This document shows, piece after piece, positions 1 through 12,131 of a stretch of DNA of 64,000 nt. The notes beneath the pieces were generated by a model. The model did not search any database. It saw only the letters and a program-made list of their open reading frames with translations, and was not told where the DNA came from. The stretch lies in contig BPQB01000002.1 of the NCBI GenBank assembly GCA_019973155.2, positions 558,001-622,000 on the forward strand. Direction: 5' to 3'. This DNA is from Phanerochaete sordida (taxonomy: Eukaryota; Basidiomycota; Agaricomycetes; Polyporales; Phanerochaetaceae). Every line of letters begins with the position of its first letter. Positions within the stretch are counted from its first letter, which is position 1. Both the position numbers and the translations under genes were made by a program.

Positions 1-3000
1 GCCACACTCCGATTCGACACATCTTTGAGTCACAATAGCCTCCGCGGGTCAGCCACTGCACGGACGATTTCCTCTCCTGCGCCTCCATCACTGCTTCTCC
101 TCGTCCTGACGCCTGCCTCCACCGCCGACCTCCCCGCCGGTTTGGAGCGCCAGAGGCTCCCTTCCCGTTGCGGAGTTCCAAAACGCTGCTGCTCTGCGCT
201 TCTCTGCCGCCTCGTCCTCGTGTTCTTGGTGAAGCCCTCGCAGATGGTTCGTCGCTGCAAGGTTCGCCCAGCGGTGCGGAACCTCGATAGCCTTACGGCT
301 ACCTTTGAGCTTCGCGAGGAGATCCTGGCCGGACGAGCCGTGCGCTGCTTCTCAGGCCCGATGGCTGTCACTTGACCGCGTCTTCGGAACTGCAGGGCCT
401 GACCTTGCCCTGTCTTCATCTGCGTACAGCCGGCCCTCCGACAAGAGCCTTCTGTTTAACGCACGAGAGCAGGGTCCCTGACGCCCATCGATGCCGTGTT
501 TCCCTGCACTGGCGTCAGTCTCACCGTCTCCGTCGTCGACCCGTCTCAGGCTACCTGGTGTATGGGCCCACAGGCTGCCGTAGCGGCGACAAGGCAATGA
601 GACAACGCAGCAGGAGGCTTGACGCTGCTCCATGGAACATACGGGTCCACGTACGGCAGCAGCGGACGAAGGTGTGCTCCGCCTTGTAACTCTGCCTCAT
701 CTCTGTCGAGTCTAACATGCTCTCCAGGCCTCAAGTTGAAGCGAATTTCAGCAACGGCATCGCGACCTCGACGGCCGACGTATGTACTCAGCTACCTAAT
801 CCGGACGCACGGTATAACTCTCGCTCATTCCCGTTGCTCGCAGGCTTCTCCCGCGCTCGGTAATTTGAACTGGAAATCTTGCCAACCCTGTGCAATCTGG
901 TTATCAGCTGTCGTTCCAGGTCTGCTCTGGTTTGGGCGCGGTATTTCCAGTCTTTAGGGCTGCTTGGATGCGATCGGCTTTGGCCCCGGCCGCAGGTACC
1001 TGGGCTGCTCTAGCTGGTATTCACCAGTGTCGAAAAACAGTATGGGCTTGCCTCGCCCCCATAATGAATTCTGGGGCAGCTCATTTGCAGGCCTCCAGTG
1101 TGGGTCGAGGGACGACATGTCTTCTGATCACTTGCTCCTTCGACAAAGCGCACATCCATAATCCCGTGTTTCCCCTGTTCCGAATCGAATTTGTATTGCT
1201 AGCGGTACTCAACTGAAATCCGTCCCGCAGAGCCGTGCTCAAGCGTCGCCACTCACACGCAAGGTCAGACAAGCAATCAAAACACCCACGCCGCCTCTGA
1301 TGATCTTACGGAACGACCCTTTGGCCAGATTCATCATCGTCACGCTTGCTTTATGCCGGACTCATTCTGTGTTCGCGGTTCTCCGTCTGTGCGCGGCGTT
1401 CCTCCCCGCGCGATAGGCGTAGGCTGATCAAGGCCAGGTCCAGATGCTTTCTCTATTGCCTGGTCGCCGACGCTCGCAGCGACTCTTGGCCCAGCTCGAG
1501 ACCCGCGGTGTGCTGATAGCAGTCAGGAGAAGCAGGTATTCATCTGCCATAATATTCTTTTCATGATCTACGTTATGAACTTACGCCGAGTAGGCTCGTC
1601 ATACCTTGCTACTGGTCCAAGACAAGGCTGGGAAAGACATACCCCTTTGCCCTCACGAGTCCGGCACTCACGATCATTCGCGACAAGATTTATCCCCGCT
1701 GCTCTGGTGGCACTCTATCCCCGCCGTTCACATGAGTAATTCTTACGCAGAGACGCAGCAGCGCAGAGGTCCCATCACCTCGTCATTCCCCAGGGAATGC
1801 GTATGCTGTGTCGCGCATGCCCGATGACTGCCTATCCCCATATTCTGTGCTATATTCCGCGCTCCATCACATCACGCCTTGCTCTGTGCAGGGCTGATAC
1901 AGTACCGATGTCGATTAACACGCCTTCGATGCGGGTGCGGTGCAACGTGCCCTCTTCTCATGGCATGCAATGCCGCTTCGCGCAGGCTCCTACCACATAC
2001 CAAGCTGTAGACGATCGTTCATCCTGTCCTCCCCGGTGGCAGGTACACACGCCCTAATGTCGCATCCCTACCCCTTGGTCGTCGTCTGCTCTGTTCATGT
2101 TGCCGTGCGTACGACATTTCGCCACCAGATGACCCCGAACCCTGAAGTGAAGGGCCTGCGCACCGTCCTCGTCGAAGTGAAGAAGCACGGCCAGCCGAGC
2201 GCGGGCACGGAACATGAAGGGAAAGAGGTTTCGGCGCGGGAGAGAGCCAGTAGGGTCTTGTCAGGCGGTGTCGCAGAGGATTGGTCGCCAGGCGGTCCGT
2301 CGCGCTCCGCTGCGTCCTCCCAATGGCCGTTGCTTCCAGCGCCGCGCAGGGCTAGGCTCGGGATTTGATACGTGCGCCAATGTCCGCGCGGCCTCTCTTG
2401 TCGTCGTTGTTCGAGTGTATCAGGGGATCCTGGATACCGGGTGTTGCTTGGTAAGAGGCCCAATGCTCTGATGTGTCAAGGTTCAACGTTGCAGGGCTGA
2501 AAACGCAGATTGGCAGGTTCGCAACCTCCGCTGCCGGCATGGGCACTCCAATGTCTCAAGCATGTGCCTAGGAGAGCTTCGCATCTGTGGAGAGGCCCCA
2601 CAGATGTGGTGTTTCTCCATACATTTCAAGCCTACTGCGCCAAGTGACACGACAAACTCAGCCTTCCCTGCGGATAACAGCCGCTAACGTTCGTGCAAGA
2701 GGAGATGCTCCACCAGGTGCCCACGCTCCTTGCATCGATATAGAGTTTCGGACATGCGTAAAACTTCGTGGTAAACGCAAGCTTGAGCGCGACGATGGCT
2801 TGTCTCTGCTCCGTCAAGGTCCTCGCGAGTGCTCATTTCATCAGCGGGATAGGCGCATGACTTTGTGAGTTCTGTCTGTCTGAGCTACTTCGGATTCGGC
2901 TGGGTGAAAGTCAGTCCCTGATGTTTGTTTTGCATGCGTAGGTAATTCATTCATTGGCTAATCACCGTCATCCATAACATGTTGTTTTCCCGAATTAGCT

Positions 3001-4300
3001 GTGAAGCTCCGCCTTTACTCCCACCGCCCTTCCTCAGTCCTCAGCGAGGAGCGCAATGTCCGGCTAGAGTTGCTGCGTGCGCGGCCAGGATTTCATTGGC
3101 TGCCCGACATGCATCCCATCAGGTCAGTCCTGGTGTGCAGAGAGGGGTGCGTTGATACGGTTCTCCCCGCGATGCAAAGCGCGCACGGGACGATTATGCC
3201 TTTGCCTCTGTGCCAGGCAGATGACCTGTATGTCGCCACTGAAAGGCATGACCAAGTATCTGACGCAGGTATCCACACCACTAGCATAGTGGAACGGTGC
3301 TCTCGTTAGCTTTGCGAGTCCGGCGATACTCGGAAGCGATTTTGACATTCGCGGCCTCACAAAGGGCCAGCTGCATACTATGTGCATGTGAGTTTCTGAT
3401 ATCTATTCGCCGGGATGCCACATTATACGCGCATTGAGAGCACATCAGAACAGCTTTCGATGGGAGCCAGATTATCGCTGAATATTACAGGTCGCGATGC
3501 GCTCAAGATAATGCATCTAAGCATGTTAAGCTTCGTATTGCCCGGCCCTTTGTGCCTCAAGTCACATCCAAAGTTGCCCCGGTTGTCGTACGTGCCTTGT
3601 TCTCCGCGCCGTCCGCCGGACATCCCGTCGTTTGCGGTGTCTTTTCAGACATCTACGATCACAACGTCCGCGCGAAATCGGCACGGAATGAAGACTTCGG
3701 GAGCATCAGCGCACTCCATAGCCCACGACCCAACGACCCTCGATAGAGCAACGCTGCAGAGGGCCGGATGAGCCCTTCCGTGACAGCCCCGCGATTTGAG
3801 GATTGGTCGGCCTTCGCCCTCGCAATCAACGCTCTTTGCATGCGCAAAAGAGATGCTATCGATATCTGGGACGCAACAAATGCGTTTCAGTTGGCCCTGC
3901 ATGTCTGTGTCTTCTCCGGACGCCTAAGAGCAAACGCGAAAACGGTAGGACGGACCCGCCTCGGACCACTAACTTTCGTGTGCTTCTCGCTCCGTTCGTA
4001 CGTGGCCGTTCAATCCTCGCACGATGGTCACAGGAACGATTCTCGCATGCACGAAAACGTTGGCGATACGATAGGCGGACACAGCAGTTGAGAGCCCTTC
4101 GAGCGCGACTGTGGAGGATCTGGGTTGATGTTCTTGAATGTGCTAGAAGGCCGCTGGCGCCGGCACCTCTGGGTCGGACCAGACAAAAACACGTCGCAAA
4201 TTCCTCCGATGCGACAGGGACAGACACGTTTCTTAAGTCATGCATGCCGGCCATCCTCGAGTATGAATGTGTGAGTCGTCTGTGAAGACCCTGCGCGAGG
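1..4300. other. No recognisable gene
   Basis: Only short open frames occur on either strand. None has a recognisable domain, and none can be joined by paired splice signals into a longer conserved protein. Base composition is mixed and close to 50-55% GC. No terminal repeats, tRNA-like folds or long tandem repeats were noticed. It may be intergenic DNA or old decayed repeat sequence; the sequence alone does not say which. Confidence 0.5.
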
Positions 4301-5925
4301 GGACAGCTGACCGCCGGCGCACGAAACGCACGAATCGCAGATCGGTGGACCGTGCGGCCGGCAGACACAGCACGAGCCTCTCTCCTCGCGAATAGCGAGC
4401 ACAGCAGCGCGCCGCGCAAGCCACGCTGCCGCCCAGAGCACCATAGCCCGTCGGCCCAGGCTCACGCTGTGCCGCCCCCGATCCCAGCACCCTGCGTCGC
4501 GCCGCGCAAGCCGCGCGCGTCCGCCAGGCGACGTTCGCCATTGGGCCACGAGTAGCTCGCACAGCGACGAGTAGCGAATCGCAGGCGTCGCCGCGCGGCC
4601 CTGCACGCCCTGCGCCGCTCGCGCGTCGCGCGATAGACGATAGCGCGCTGCGGCGGGGCTCCAGCCGGCTCTGGGCAGGCCTGCCGCGCCCGCCGCGCGC
4701 GCGTGCACGGTGTGCGGGTGCACCCCCGTTTCTGCCGCGCCTCGCGCAATCGTCGCGATCCCGGACGAGGGGCTGCGGCGTGTGGCCACACCGAAGCGCC
4801 ACACGCGAGCACAAGCGTGCGGAAGCGTCTGGGGCGTGCGCAGCGATCGCTTCGGGAGGGGCGCGCGGCGCCTGTGCAGGGCCGCATGACGAGTGTATCT
4901 GCTTGTCGATGCTCCTGTCCGGACGCAGTTCGTGCGTGCCAGCGAATCGCGGGATGTCCGTCGTCCACAGGTGCCTGGCTTCTGTAAAACGCCGATTTAC
5001 GCAAATATAATCAGCGTTGCCATTCGCCTGCTGGAGACGATCTCGCGATGTGCGTGATCGTCGCCATCGCAGAGGATCGAGCTCGAGCTTTGAATACTCG
5101 ACACACCCTGCTATGATCCGTCGCGATCGTCCTATCGTGACGATACCTGTTCATCTCCTGTGCATCTTCGCGCTCGTGAGGCTCCGCATAGAACCTGGCC
5201 ACCCACGATTGAGCCTCGACGCACGCCCAGCACCCTCGATGCCAGCGAACGCCCCCGGAGACAGACGCACGCCGCACCCAGCCAGTGGCCACCCCAAACT
5301 CAAGCTCTGCCCGCGATTGTGGCGTGCGCGCGCAGCCGGGACGTCTCCCGGCGTGCATATGGCAACTCGTGCTGCACTGGGCGAGCCCCCGCGCGCGGCC
5401 CTGCCGCGGTAGTGCTTCCGGTCTGCTTCTGTAGTGCGTCCGCCGCCTCGGCGTGCCTCGCGGCCGGGCGATCCCCGTGTGTCGTCAACACCCGTCAACG
5501 CTGCGCTGGTCAACGCTGCGGGGCAGTGGGGCAGGGGCGGCGCGCGGGGCCTCCGATCGCTGGGGCCGGGGCGCGCCTCAACGTTTGCGCTGCGCGGGAG
5601 GACGGCCAGGGCCGCACGGCCGTGCGCGGCGGGCTGCTGCCCGCGCGCGGATCGCACGGGCAACTCTAACCTACGCTATCATCGCGTGCTGATGTGCCCC
5701 ACGGGCTGGCTGCGCACGCTGGGGCGCGCGGGTGCGGGGGAGATGCACCGTCCGGAGGGGCGGCCGGGCTGCAGCGCGAGTGATCATTCCTGTTCGATTT
5801 AGCGTGTCTAGAGTGCTCGTGTTACACCGGCAACCACCTGAAAGGAGGACACATCCCTCTGATTCCCCGCCTTTCCCCTCCCTTCCACAGACCCAAATTC
5901 CAATTCCCAGCCGCCGCGGCGCGCC
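4300..5925. other. GC-rich stretch without a gene
   Basis: This block is very rich in CGCG and GCGC words, so frames stay open on all strands for 100-200 codons. Those frames are Arg/Ala/Pro-rich, show no domain and mirror each other on opposite strands, which is what GC-biased non-coding DNA gives. It adjoins the 3' end of the KduD-like gene and resembles that gene's oversized third intron. Confidence 0.5.
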
Positions 5926-8622
5926 TCACCGGCCCATCCAGCCGCCGTCGACGACGAGCAGCTCGCCGCACACGTACTGGCTCGCGGCGCTCGCGAGGAA
6001 GACGGCGGGGCCCGCAAAGTCGCGCGGCGCGCCCCAGCGCCCGGCCGGGATGCGCTCGCTGATCTGGCGCAGGCGCACCGGGTCCGCGAGCAGCCGTTCG
6101 TTCCTGCGCAGGGGCGCGTCAGCGAGCATCCCCATATGACAGTGCACTCGGGAGCAGAAGACAGGAGGGTGTGGAGGCTGAGGGATGAGGCGGCGCCGGG
6201 GATACGGGCGTGTGGCGCACGGAGATGGGGGCGCGAGCCGAGAGAGCACGTACATGTCTGTCGCGATGTAGCCCGGCACGATGCCGTTCACCTGCACGTT
6301 CGCGCTGCTCCACTCGTTGCTGAGCGCCTTCGTGAGCTGCCCGAGCGCGCCCTTCGCCGCGGCGTATGCTGGGACCGTGAGCCCGCCCTGCACACCACAA
6401 ACCGCACATGCACCACAAAGCGCAAGCAGGCACAAAGCCCTACGTCAGCGCGCGGCGCAGCACCTCGCGAGGCGACACGCACCTGGAAGGTCAGCAGGCT
6501 GCAGAAGTTGATGATCTTGCCGCGGCGGCGCGGGACCATGTGCTGGCCCGCGGCCTGGCAGAGCAGCCAGCACGCCTTGAGGTTCACGCCGAGGACCTGT
6601 TCAGCGCGAGCGAGCAGGCGCAGAGCGGGCGAACGCAGAGCGCAGAGCGGGGACGAGGCCGCGGCGGCGGGTCGCGGACCGGCGGTGGGGCGCGACAGGC
6701 GTAACCGGGGCCGCAGAAGCAGCGAGAGTTGCGGCGCGCGAGCAGGCGAGAAAGACCCAGGCAGGCGGGGCAGGGTCGCGCGCCGCGGGTGGTATTGCGT
6801 GCGGCCCCCGCGATCACGCGATGACGCGCCGGGTGTTTCGCGCAGGTTCGAGCGCGTTCGCGCGCCGCGGGCATCGCCGGGCGAGCGTAAATCGTCGCGC
6901 GTGCGCCAGGGTCGCCGCGGGCAGCACACACTCAGAAATCAGCGACACCAGGGCCCAGGGCGCGTGGCGCGTGGCGTGCGTTCGAGCAGGTTCCGCCGCG
7001 CGTGGCGAAGCGCACAGAGCGCGGCGCAGACGCGTCCGGGCGCGACGTCAGCGATCAGGGCGCACATACATGGCGCATACACAGCGTATACAGCCGCATA
7101 TAGGCGGACGCAGAGGCAGGCCGCGGCCCACAATCACGCGGGAGGCGTCGCGGCGGCGCAGCCACATCCGACGCAGCGCGCAGGCGTGCGCCACGGGGCC
7201 GCGAGCGTGCCGTCACGATCAGACGCGCGGGGCGTGTCAGGCGTGTCAGGGCCGCGCGCAGGGGCGGGGGGCGTCGAGGCCCATGTCGGCAGCGCGATCG
7301 GGGGTTTGGCGCGCGCGGGGCGAGCGATAGCGCGGGGGGCGGCGGGGCGAAGGGCGAGGACGCGCGCGGAAGGTGCAGGGCCGCCGCCATTACGCAAGGG
7401 CGAGGCGGGGCGATCGCGCGGCAGGCCCGCGGGGCGTGGCCGGGGCGGTGCGGGCCAATCGCGTGGGGCCGCGCGGCGCGAGTGTAGGGGCCCGTGGGAG
7501 GGTGTTACGTGTGCGTGGGCGTGCGCGCGCGCGAGGAGGGCGAGGGCAGGCGGGCGGCGCGCGGTGTCGTAACGGGCGAGTCCAGAGCGCGGCCGCGCGC
7601 AGATGAATGGGGCGCGGGCGCAGAACGGCCGGCGACGTCATCAGCGTGCGCAAGGCCCGCAGCGTGCAGAGGAGAGTTGTCGGAGATGGCCAGGGTGTGG
7701 GAACGGCAGCGCGTGCGGCACGAGACGTCGGGAGATGCAGTGAGACGTCATGGGCGGGTTAAAAGCGAATGAATGAGCGGTACGAAGGATTTGCGGTGCG
7801 GATTCGAGAAGAGGTCGTGTGGTGGTGGGACGGACGGAGGGTCGGGTCGGGCAGATGGGCGTTGGAGACGCGAAGAAGTCGTAGTTGACGCGTCAGAGAG
7901 ACAGCCGAGATGGGAAGAAAAAGCAGCAGCCCGATGAGCACTTCGGTTCTGGCGAGCAGTACCGAATGCACGCACCTCATCCCAATCGGCCTCGCTAAAC
8001 TCGACTGCCGGGGCGCGGCGCTGGATGCCTCCACAGTTGACGAGCACGTGGATCTCGCCCATCTTCTCGAGGGCCTGTGCGAACACGCCCTTGACGGACT
8101 CGAGGTCTGCGAGGTCGCATTCGACGATCTCGACGCGCCTACCCAGCGCGCGGATCGCGTCGGCGGTCGCGGTGTTGGTGCTCGCGGGGCGCTGGACGAG
8201 GCAGATGTCGGCGCCCGCCTCGGCGAGCGCGAGGGCGCAGGCCTGGCCGATGCCTAGGAGGATGCGTGAGCAGCGGGGCTCGCGCGAGCGTGGGGCGAAG
8301 ATAAACCGCGCGAAGGGGCGCGACACCGGTGCTCTATATGCACGGACGGAGAGCCGTGGTGGCTGTGAACGGGGTGCACAGCGTGCCAATCCCGGTCTAT
8401 TCGAGCAGGCAGCGGCGTGTGCGTGCGCGACGGGGCACAGGATGACGGCGCGCACTGCACGCGCGCGCCGCGGCAGGCACGGAGGGGGCCTGGACACGGA
8501 GAGCGGTGCTGGCGAGGCAAATATGGGCGGGCGGGCGTACCTCTGGAGGCACCGGTTATGAGCACGTTCTGGCCTGCGAGGGAGAAGAGCTGCAGGGCTG
8601 GCGCTGCCGGTGTCTGCTCCAT
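5926..8622 (-). CDS. KduD-like short-chain dehydrogenase/reductase
   Basis: Predicted soluble NAD(P)-dependent oxidoreductase of 261 aa, closest in pattern to 2-dehydro-3-deoxy-D-gluconate 5-dehydrogenase (KduD). Exons on the minus strand are 8622-8541, 8253-7976, 6596-6483, 6387-6254 and 6103-5926; all joins keep frame at GT-AG borders. Visible motifs are the cofactor loop TGASRGIG near residue 23, a catalytic Ser in [11 protein letters not shown], the YxxxK pair in [10 protein letters not shown], and the C-terminal RIPAGRWG and VDGGW blocks typical of KduD proteins. The usual NNAG is NCGG here ([11 protein letters not shown]). Length is normal for the family. Introns are 287, 1,379, 95 and 150 nt, all longer than in most other genes of the window. 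A TATA-like site lies 132 nt before the ATG. The gene is divergent from the zinc dehydrogenase at 9650. Family assignment is strong; the exact substrate is inferred. Confidence 0.88.
6597..7975 (-). other. Oversized 1,379-nt intron of the KduD-like gene
   Basis: Conserved protein sequence stops after ADWDE at a GTGCGT donor and resumes with [10 protein letters not shown] after CAG, exactly where other KduD-like proteins are continuous. The stretch between is very GC-rich and holds long mirrored open frames on both strands with no domain. About 50-60 nt is usual for introns in this window, so this one probably grew by insertion or repeat expansion. No element ends were recognised. Confidence 0.7.
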
Positions 8623-8747
8623 GGTGTGCGGTGGTCAGGGTGGGGTCCGGGGATAGCGTCGACAAGCAGCGAGGGTACGTCAGGACGGACGTAGACGAAA
8701 GGAGGGAGGATGAATCGGAAGCGGGGTGCGTCAGGATGTGCACCGCT

Positions 8748-8754
8748 CCTTATA
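8748..8754 (-). promoter_or_regulatory. TATA-like box of the KduD-like gene
   Basis: TATAAGG on the minus strand, about 132 nt before the ATG at 8622. It is the only clear TATA-like word in the nearby upstream sequence. Confidence 0.4.
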
Positions 8755-9481
8755 TGAGGGCGCCGCGAGTCCGCCGAGCATCGAAGCGAGCCATAGAGGA
8801 GGACAGCAGCCGGGACGACGATCCGTGGTTGGGGCACTCGAGTCTGGACTGACGCGCCGTCGCAGGCAGGGTCGAGATGACGCATATGGACATGGTGCGG
8901 CCGGGTGCGCAGCTCGGGAGGCGGGCCCGCCCTCCGAACTCTGTCCATTGTCGCGGAAAATTTCACGGCGCGGCAAATCGTTGCTGTCCATCGCACCGGG
9001 ATGTCTCGCACGGGGTCATGTTGCCCGGACGGAAGGCCTCCGGGGCAGGCGTTGCGTTATTTGCGCTGGGGAAGCTGGCGACGGGCGCAGGCTAGGGCCT
9101 GGTGTCGCGGTGTACGGCATTCAAAGCGTCGTGTAGGATAGCGTGCGAGGGGAGATCTAGGGTGCCCATCGCTGGCGTGGGCGGGTGGGAGCACAAGCTG
9201 GCGATTGAGGCAGCTCAGCCCCGGGCCGGCCGGAAGCGGGCCATCAAAGCGAATCGGGTGCACGATCGGCAAGATCTGGGGAAGGCCTCTGTCCCTCTTC
9301 GGATGCGGGCCGTGTCCCCGACGAGTGTTTCCGGTCTGGCCCTTGGGCTTTCTCTCCACGCCCTCCAGCTTGCATGTTTGGATTTACCTCTGTTTGCCAG
9401 ACCCTCGCCAGCCCTTCCACCATCCAACCATGAACCAGCCAGGCGCCAGTCCCTGCCACGCTCACCTCCCCTCCCATCTTC

Positions 9482-9488
9482 TATAAAA
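9482..9488 (+). promoter_or_regulatory. TATA box of the zinc dehydrogenase gene
   Basis: TATAAAA 168 nt before the ATG at 9650, followed by a CT-rich leader, a common arrangement in well-expressed fungal genes. Confidence 0.45.
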
Positions 9489-9649
9489 CACCCCCGCTCT
9501 ACCTCTCCTCCTCCCGTCAGCCGCCTCCTCCCCGTCCTCCGTCAACCTGTGCCTCCCCCGCCTTATCTCGCATCCTCACTCACAATAAGCGTCGCCTCCC
9601 TGCCTCTCTACATAAACCACCTCTCACCTACCGCTTCCGCATCCCTGCC

Positions 9650-11091
9650 ATGTCCCCGTCTGTCCTCCGCTCCCAGAACGCCGCCATCCTCTACGGCGCA
9701 CGCGACCTCCGTGTCGAGCAGCGCACCCTCTGGCCGCCCCAGGAGGGCCACGTCCAGATCGACGTCCGCGCGACCGGCCTCTGCGGCAGCGACTGTGAGT
9801 ACCTCCCGCTTTTGCCTTTCTCGCCCTGCACATCCCGCGCCCACTTTCGCCTCCGCCATCTCGCCATCCCACCATGTCCCCATCACCCCATAGGCGCCCT
9901 CGTGCCCTCTGTTCTTTTACGTGTCCCTCCCTCGCCCCCGTTCCCCTCCCGTGACAACCGTGCTGACCAGCCCACCCCCGCAGTGCACTACTACCTCCAT
10001 GGACGCAACGGCGACTTTGCGCTCCAGGCACCCCTCGTCCTCGGTCACGAGGCCGCCGGCGTCATCACAGCACTCGGGCCCTCCTCGCCTTCGTCCTCCA
10101 CGCACGGCTTCCACGTGGGCCAGCGCGTCGCGATAGAGGCCGGCATCAAGTGCGGCGAGTGCAGCTACTGCACCAAGGGCCGCTACAACCTCTGCAAGAA
10201 CATGCGCTTCGCGAGCAGCGCCAAGACCTACCCCCACCTCGACGGCACCCTCCAGGAGCGCATGAACCACCCCGCGTCCTGCATCCACCCGTGCGTGCCC
10301 CTAACCTAGCGCGCGCTGCTCAGGGCTGACCCCGCCCTAGCCTGCCCGACAACGTGTCCTTCGAGCAGGCCGCGCTCGCGGAGCCGCTCAGCGTGCTCAT
10401 CCACGCGAGCCGCCGCGCGGGCCTCAGCCAGAGCACGCCCGCCGCGCAGCTCCCCACGAGCATGATCGTCCTCGGCGTCGGCGCGATCGGCCTCCTCGCG
10501 TGCGCCGTCGCGCGCACGTACGGCATCGCGCGCGTGTGCGCGATCGACATCAACGCCGCGCGCCTCGACTTTGCGCGCGCGCACGGCTTCGCGGACGCCG
10601 TCTTCTGCCTGCCGCCGCCCGCGGGCGAGAAGCCGAAGACGGCGGACGAGCAGCTCAAGCGCGCGAAGGACGCCGCGGACGCGGCGCTGCGCGCGTTCGG
10701 GCTCAGCGAGGACGGCGGCGCGGACGTCGTGTACGAGTGCACCGGCGCGGAGCCGTGCATCCAGCAGAGCGTCTTCCTCGCCGCCGCGGGCGCGCGCGTG
10801 CTCCTCATCGGCATGGGCACGCGCCAGACCGTGCTCCCGCTCAGCGCGGCGGCGACGCGCGAGGTCGACGTCCTCGGCAGCTTCCGCTACGCCGACACGT
10901 ACCCCGAGGCGCTCGCGCTCCTCGCGCAGCCGGGCAGCTTCGTGCGCGCGCACGCGCTCGAGCTCGTCAGCCACCGATTCGCGCTTGCGGATGCGAAACG
11001 CGCGTTCGAGCTCCTCGCGAAGGGCCGCGACGAGACCGGCGCGATGGTCCTCAAGGTCGTCGTCACGCCCGACGGCGCCGAGGCGCAATAA
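9650..11091 (+). CDS. Zinc-dependent sorbitol/xylitol-type dehydrogenase
   Basis: Medium-chain dehydrogenase/reductase of 400 aa, expected to oxidise a polyol such as sorbitol or xylitol with NAD in the cytosol. Exons 9650-9794, 9984-10290 and 10341-11091 join in frame; the introns are 189 and 50 nt, the second with a CTAAC branch site. Catalytic zinc ligands are C45 (GLCGSD), H70 and E71 (GHEAAG), and E165 (AEPLSV). The four structural-zinc cysteines are C105, C108, C111 and C119 in KCGECSYCTKGRYNLC. The Rossmann loop is GVGAIG followed by an acidic D in AIDINAARL, which points to NAD rather than NADP. The polyol dehydrogenase family is clear; the preferred substrate cannot be read from sequence. 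It is divergent from the KduD-like gene, so a joint role in sugar-acid or polyol catabolism is plausible. Confidence 0.92.
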
Positions 11092-11966
11092 CATGCCACT
11101 CGACATGCCACGCGCCTCGCCCGAGGCCCCCACGCGTCCCGCCCGCCGCGCGCACCGCCGCCCGCCGCGCAGAAACCGGGCTGCGCGCCCGCCGCGCGCC
11201 CCACACATCCCGTCCCGTCCCGCTCATAGACCCGCCCCGCCCGCGTGCGCCTGCGCCCGCCCCGTCCGGACTAGCACACCCTAATACTATTCCCCCGCGC
11301 CACCCGCCCCGCAATACCCCACCGATCCCTGCACGCCGTGGACCCTCTGCCCGCGTTCGCCTTTTGTTATTTTTTTCTCCTTGTGTCTGCACGCATTCTG
11401 TATCAATACGCATGTGGCTCTGGCTCTGACGCGCAATTTTAATTGTTTCTGTGATGCATTTGGGCCGCGTCGCGTCGTGTGCAGATGCGCAGATGCATGG
11501 TCCCGCGCAGGAGCGGAACTGGGTGCGCTCGCCGCTTCGGACCATTGCCCACTCCCGCATCCGCGAATTTGACGACAGGCATGAAGGATCAGGCCAGCCA
11601 CCCGCGGACCCTTGCCCCAGCGCGCACCCGCGGGCCCAGCATCACCAGCCGACCGAGGAGCACCACAGTTGCTCCCCGCTGCACTCCCCGCTGCACTCCC
11701 CGCTGCACTCCCCGCTGCACACTCCCAGCGCGGATCCAGGTCACGCCGGCCACCAGCAAGCTTACACGCGCAGCTCGTAATCCGCAGAAGGTCCGGGGGA
11801 CCGGGACTCTGTGCCGTCCGCATCCGGCGTCCACGGCGTTCCGATTCCCCTTCGGAATCGGTTAACAACTTGGTAAAACTCGCCCCCCCTCACGTGCTTT
11901 TTCGGTCGTGTTCGCGTCACATACGTTACGCGTGACTCTGACTCAGCTCCCGCCGCGGCGGGCCTC
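11092..11966. other. Intergenic region with a 12-bp tandem repeat
   Basis: No gene is supported. The stretch holds the 3' flank of the zinc dehydrogenase, a T-rich run near 11370, and a CCCCGCTGCACT tandem repeat at about 11672-11722. After about 11880 the composition changes toward that of the accessory island. Confidence 0.5.
11672..11722. repeat. 12-bp tandem repeat (CCCCGCTGCACT), about 4 copies
   Basis: Four near-perfect consecutive copies of a 12-bp unit are read directly. The unit keeps any reading frame open, but no gene is supported here. Confidence 0.85.
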
Positions 11967-12064
11967 CCGGCGCCTGTGCCGACGCCCACCGTTCTTCCGG
12001 CGCCTGTGATGACGCCCACCGTTCTTCCGGCGCCTGTGATGACGCCCACCGTTCTCCCGGCGCC
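11967..12064 (+). repeat. 30-bp minisatellite, copy set 1 (CCGGCGCC core)
   Basis: The core CCGGCGCC recurs at 11967, 11997, 12027 and 12057, an exact 30-nt period. The spacer is close to TGTGATGACGCCCACCGTTC. Read on this strand it gives a decapeptide with an LPAP core. Sets with the same core and period lie at 28054-28350 (opposite orientation) and 35240-35367. This set ends 26 nt before the Helitron TATA box, so it sits in the promoter region rather than in the protein. Confidence 0.9.
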
Positions 12065-12089
12065 TACACCTCTCCCTTCCCGCCTGCCT

Positions 12090-12098
12090 TATATAAGG
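12090..12098 (+). promoter_or_regulatory. TATA box of the Helitron gene
   Basis: TATATAAGG, 42 nt before the ATG at 12132. The spacing matches that of other island genes. It decides the start: the frame is open upstream to 11976, but that ATG lies before the TATA box, inside the minisatellite. Confidence 0.65.
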
Positions 12099-12131
12099 CT
12101 GGGCCGGGGGATGAGACTCGATAATTCAATC

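Larger units (their letters stand above)
8623..9649. promoter_or_regulatory. Shared divergent promoter region
   Basis: About 1 kb separates the two start codons of the divergent dehydrogenase genes. A TATA-like word is present for each direction (8748-8754 minus, 9482-9488 plus), and the plus side has a long pyrimidine-rich leader before 9650. No gene is seen within it. Shared regulation is inferred from the arrangement. Confidence 0.4.

Noticed and set aside
6136..7572. 478-codon open frame on the plus strand
   Set aside because: Arg/Ala-rich, no domain, and antisense to exons and the long intron of the KduD-like gene; it reflects GC bias.
10306..11429. Long frames on both strands over the zinc dehydrogenase
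   Set aside because: They are Arg/Ala/Ser-rich shadows of the third exon in other frames; only the dehydrogenase frame shows conserved motifs.
11976..12131. Upstream start of the Helitron frame
   Set aside because: It lies before the TATA box and inside the 30-bp repeat, so it is unlikely to be transcribed as part of the gene.
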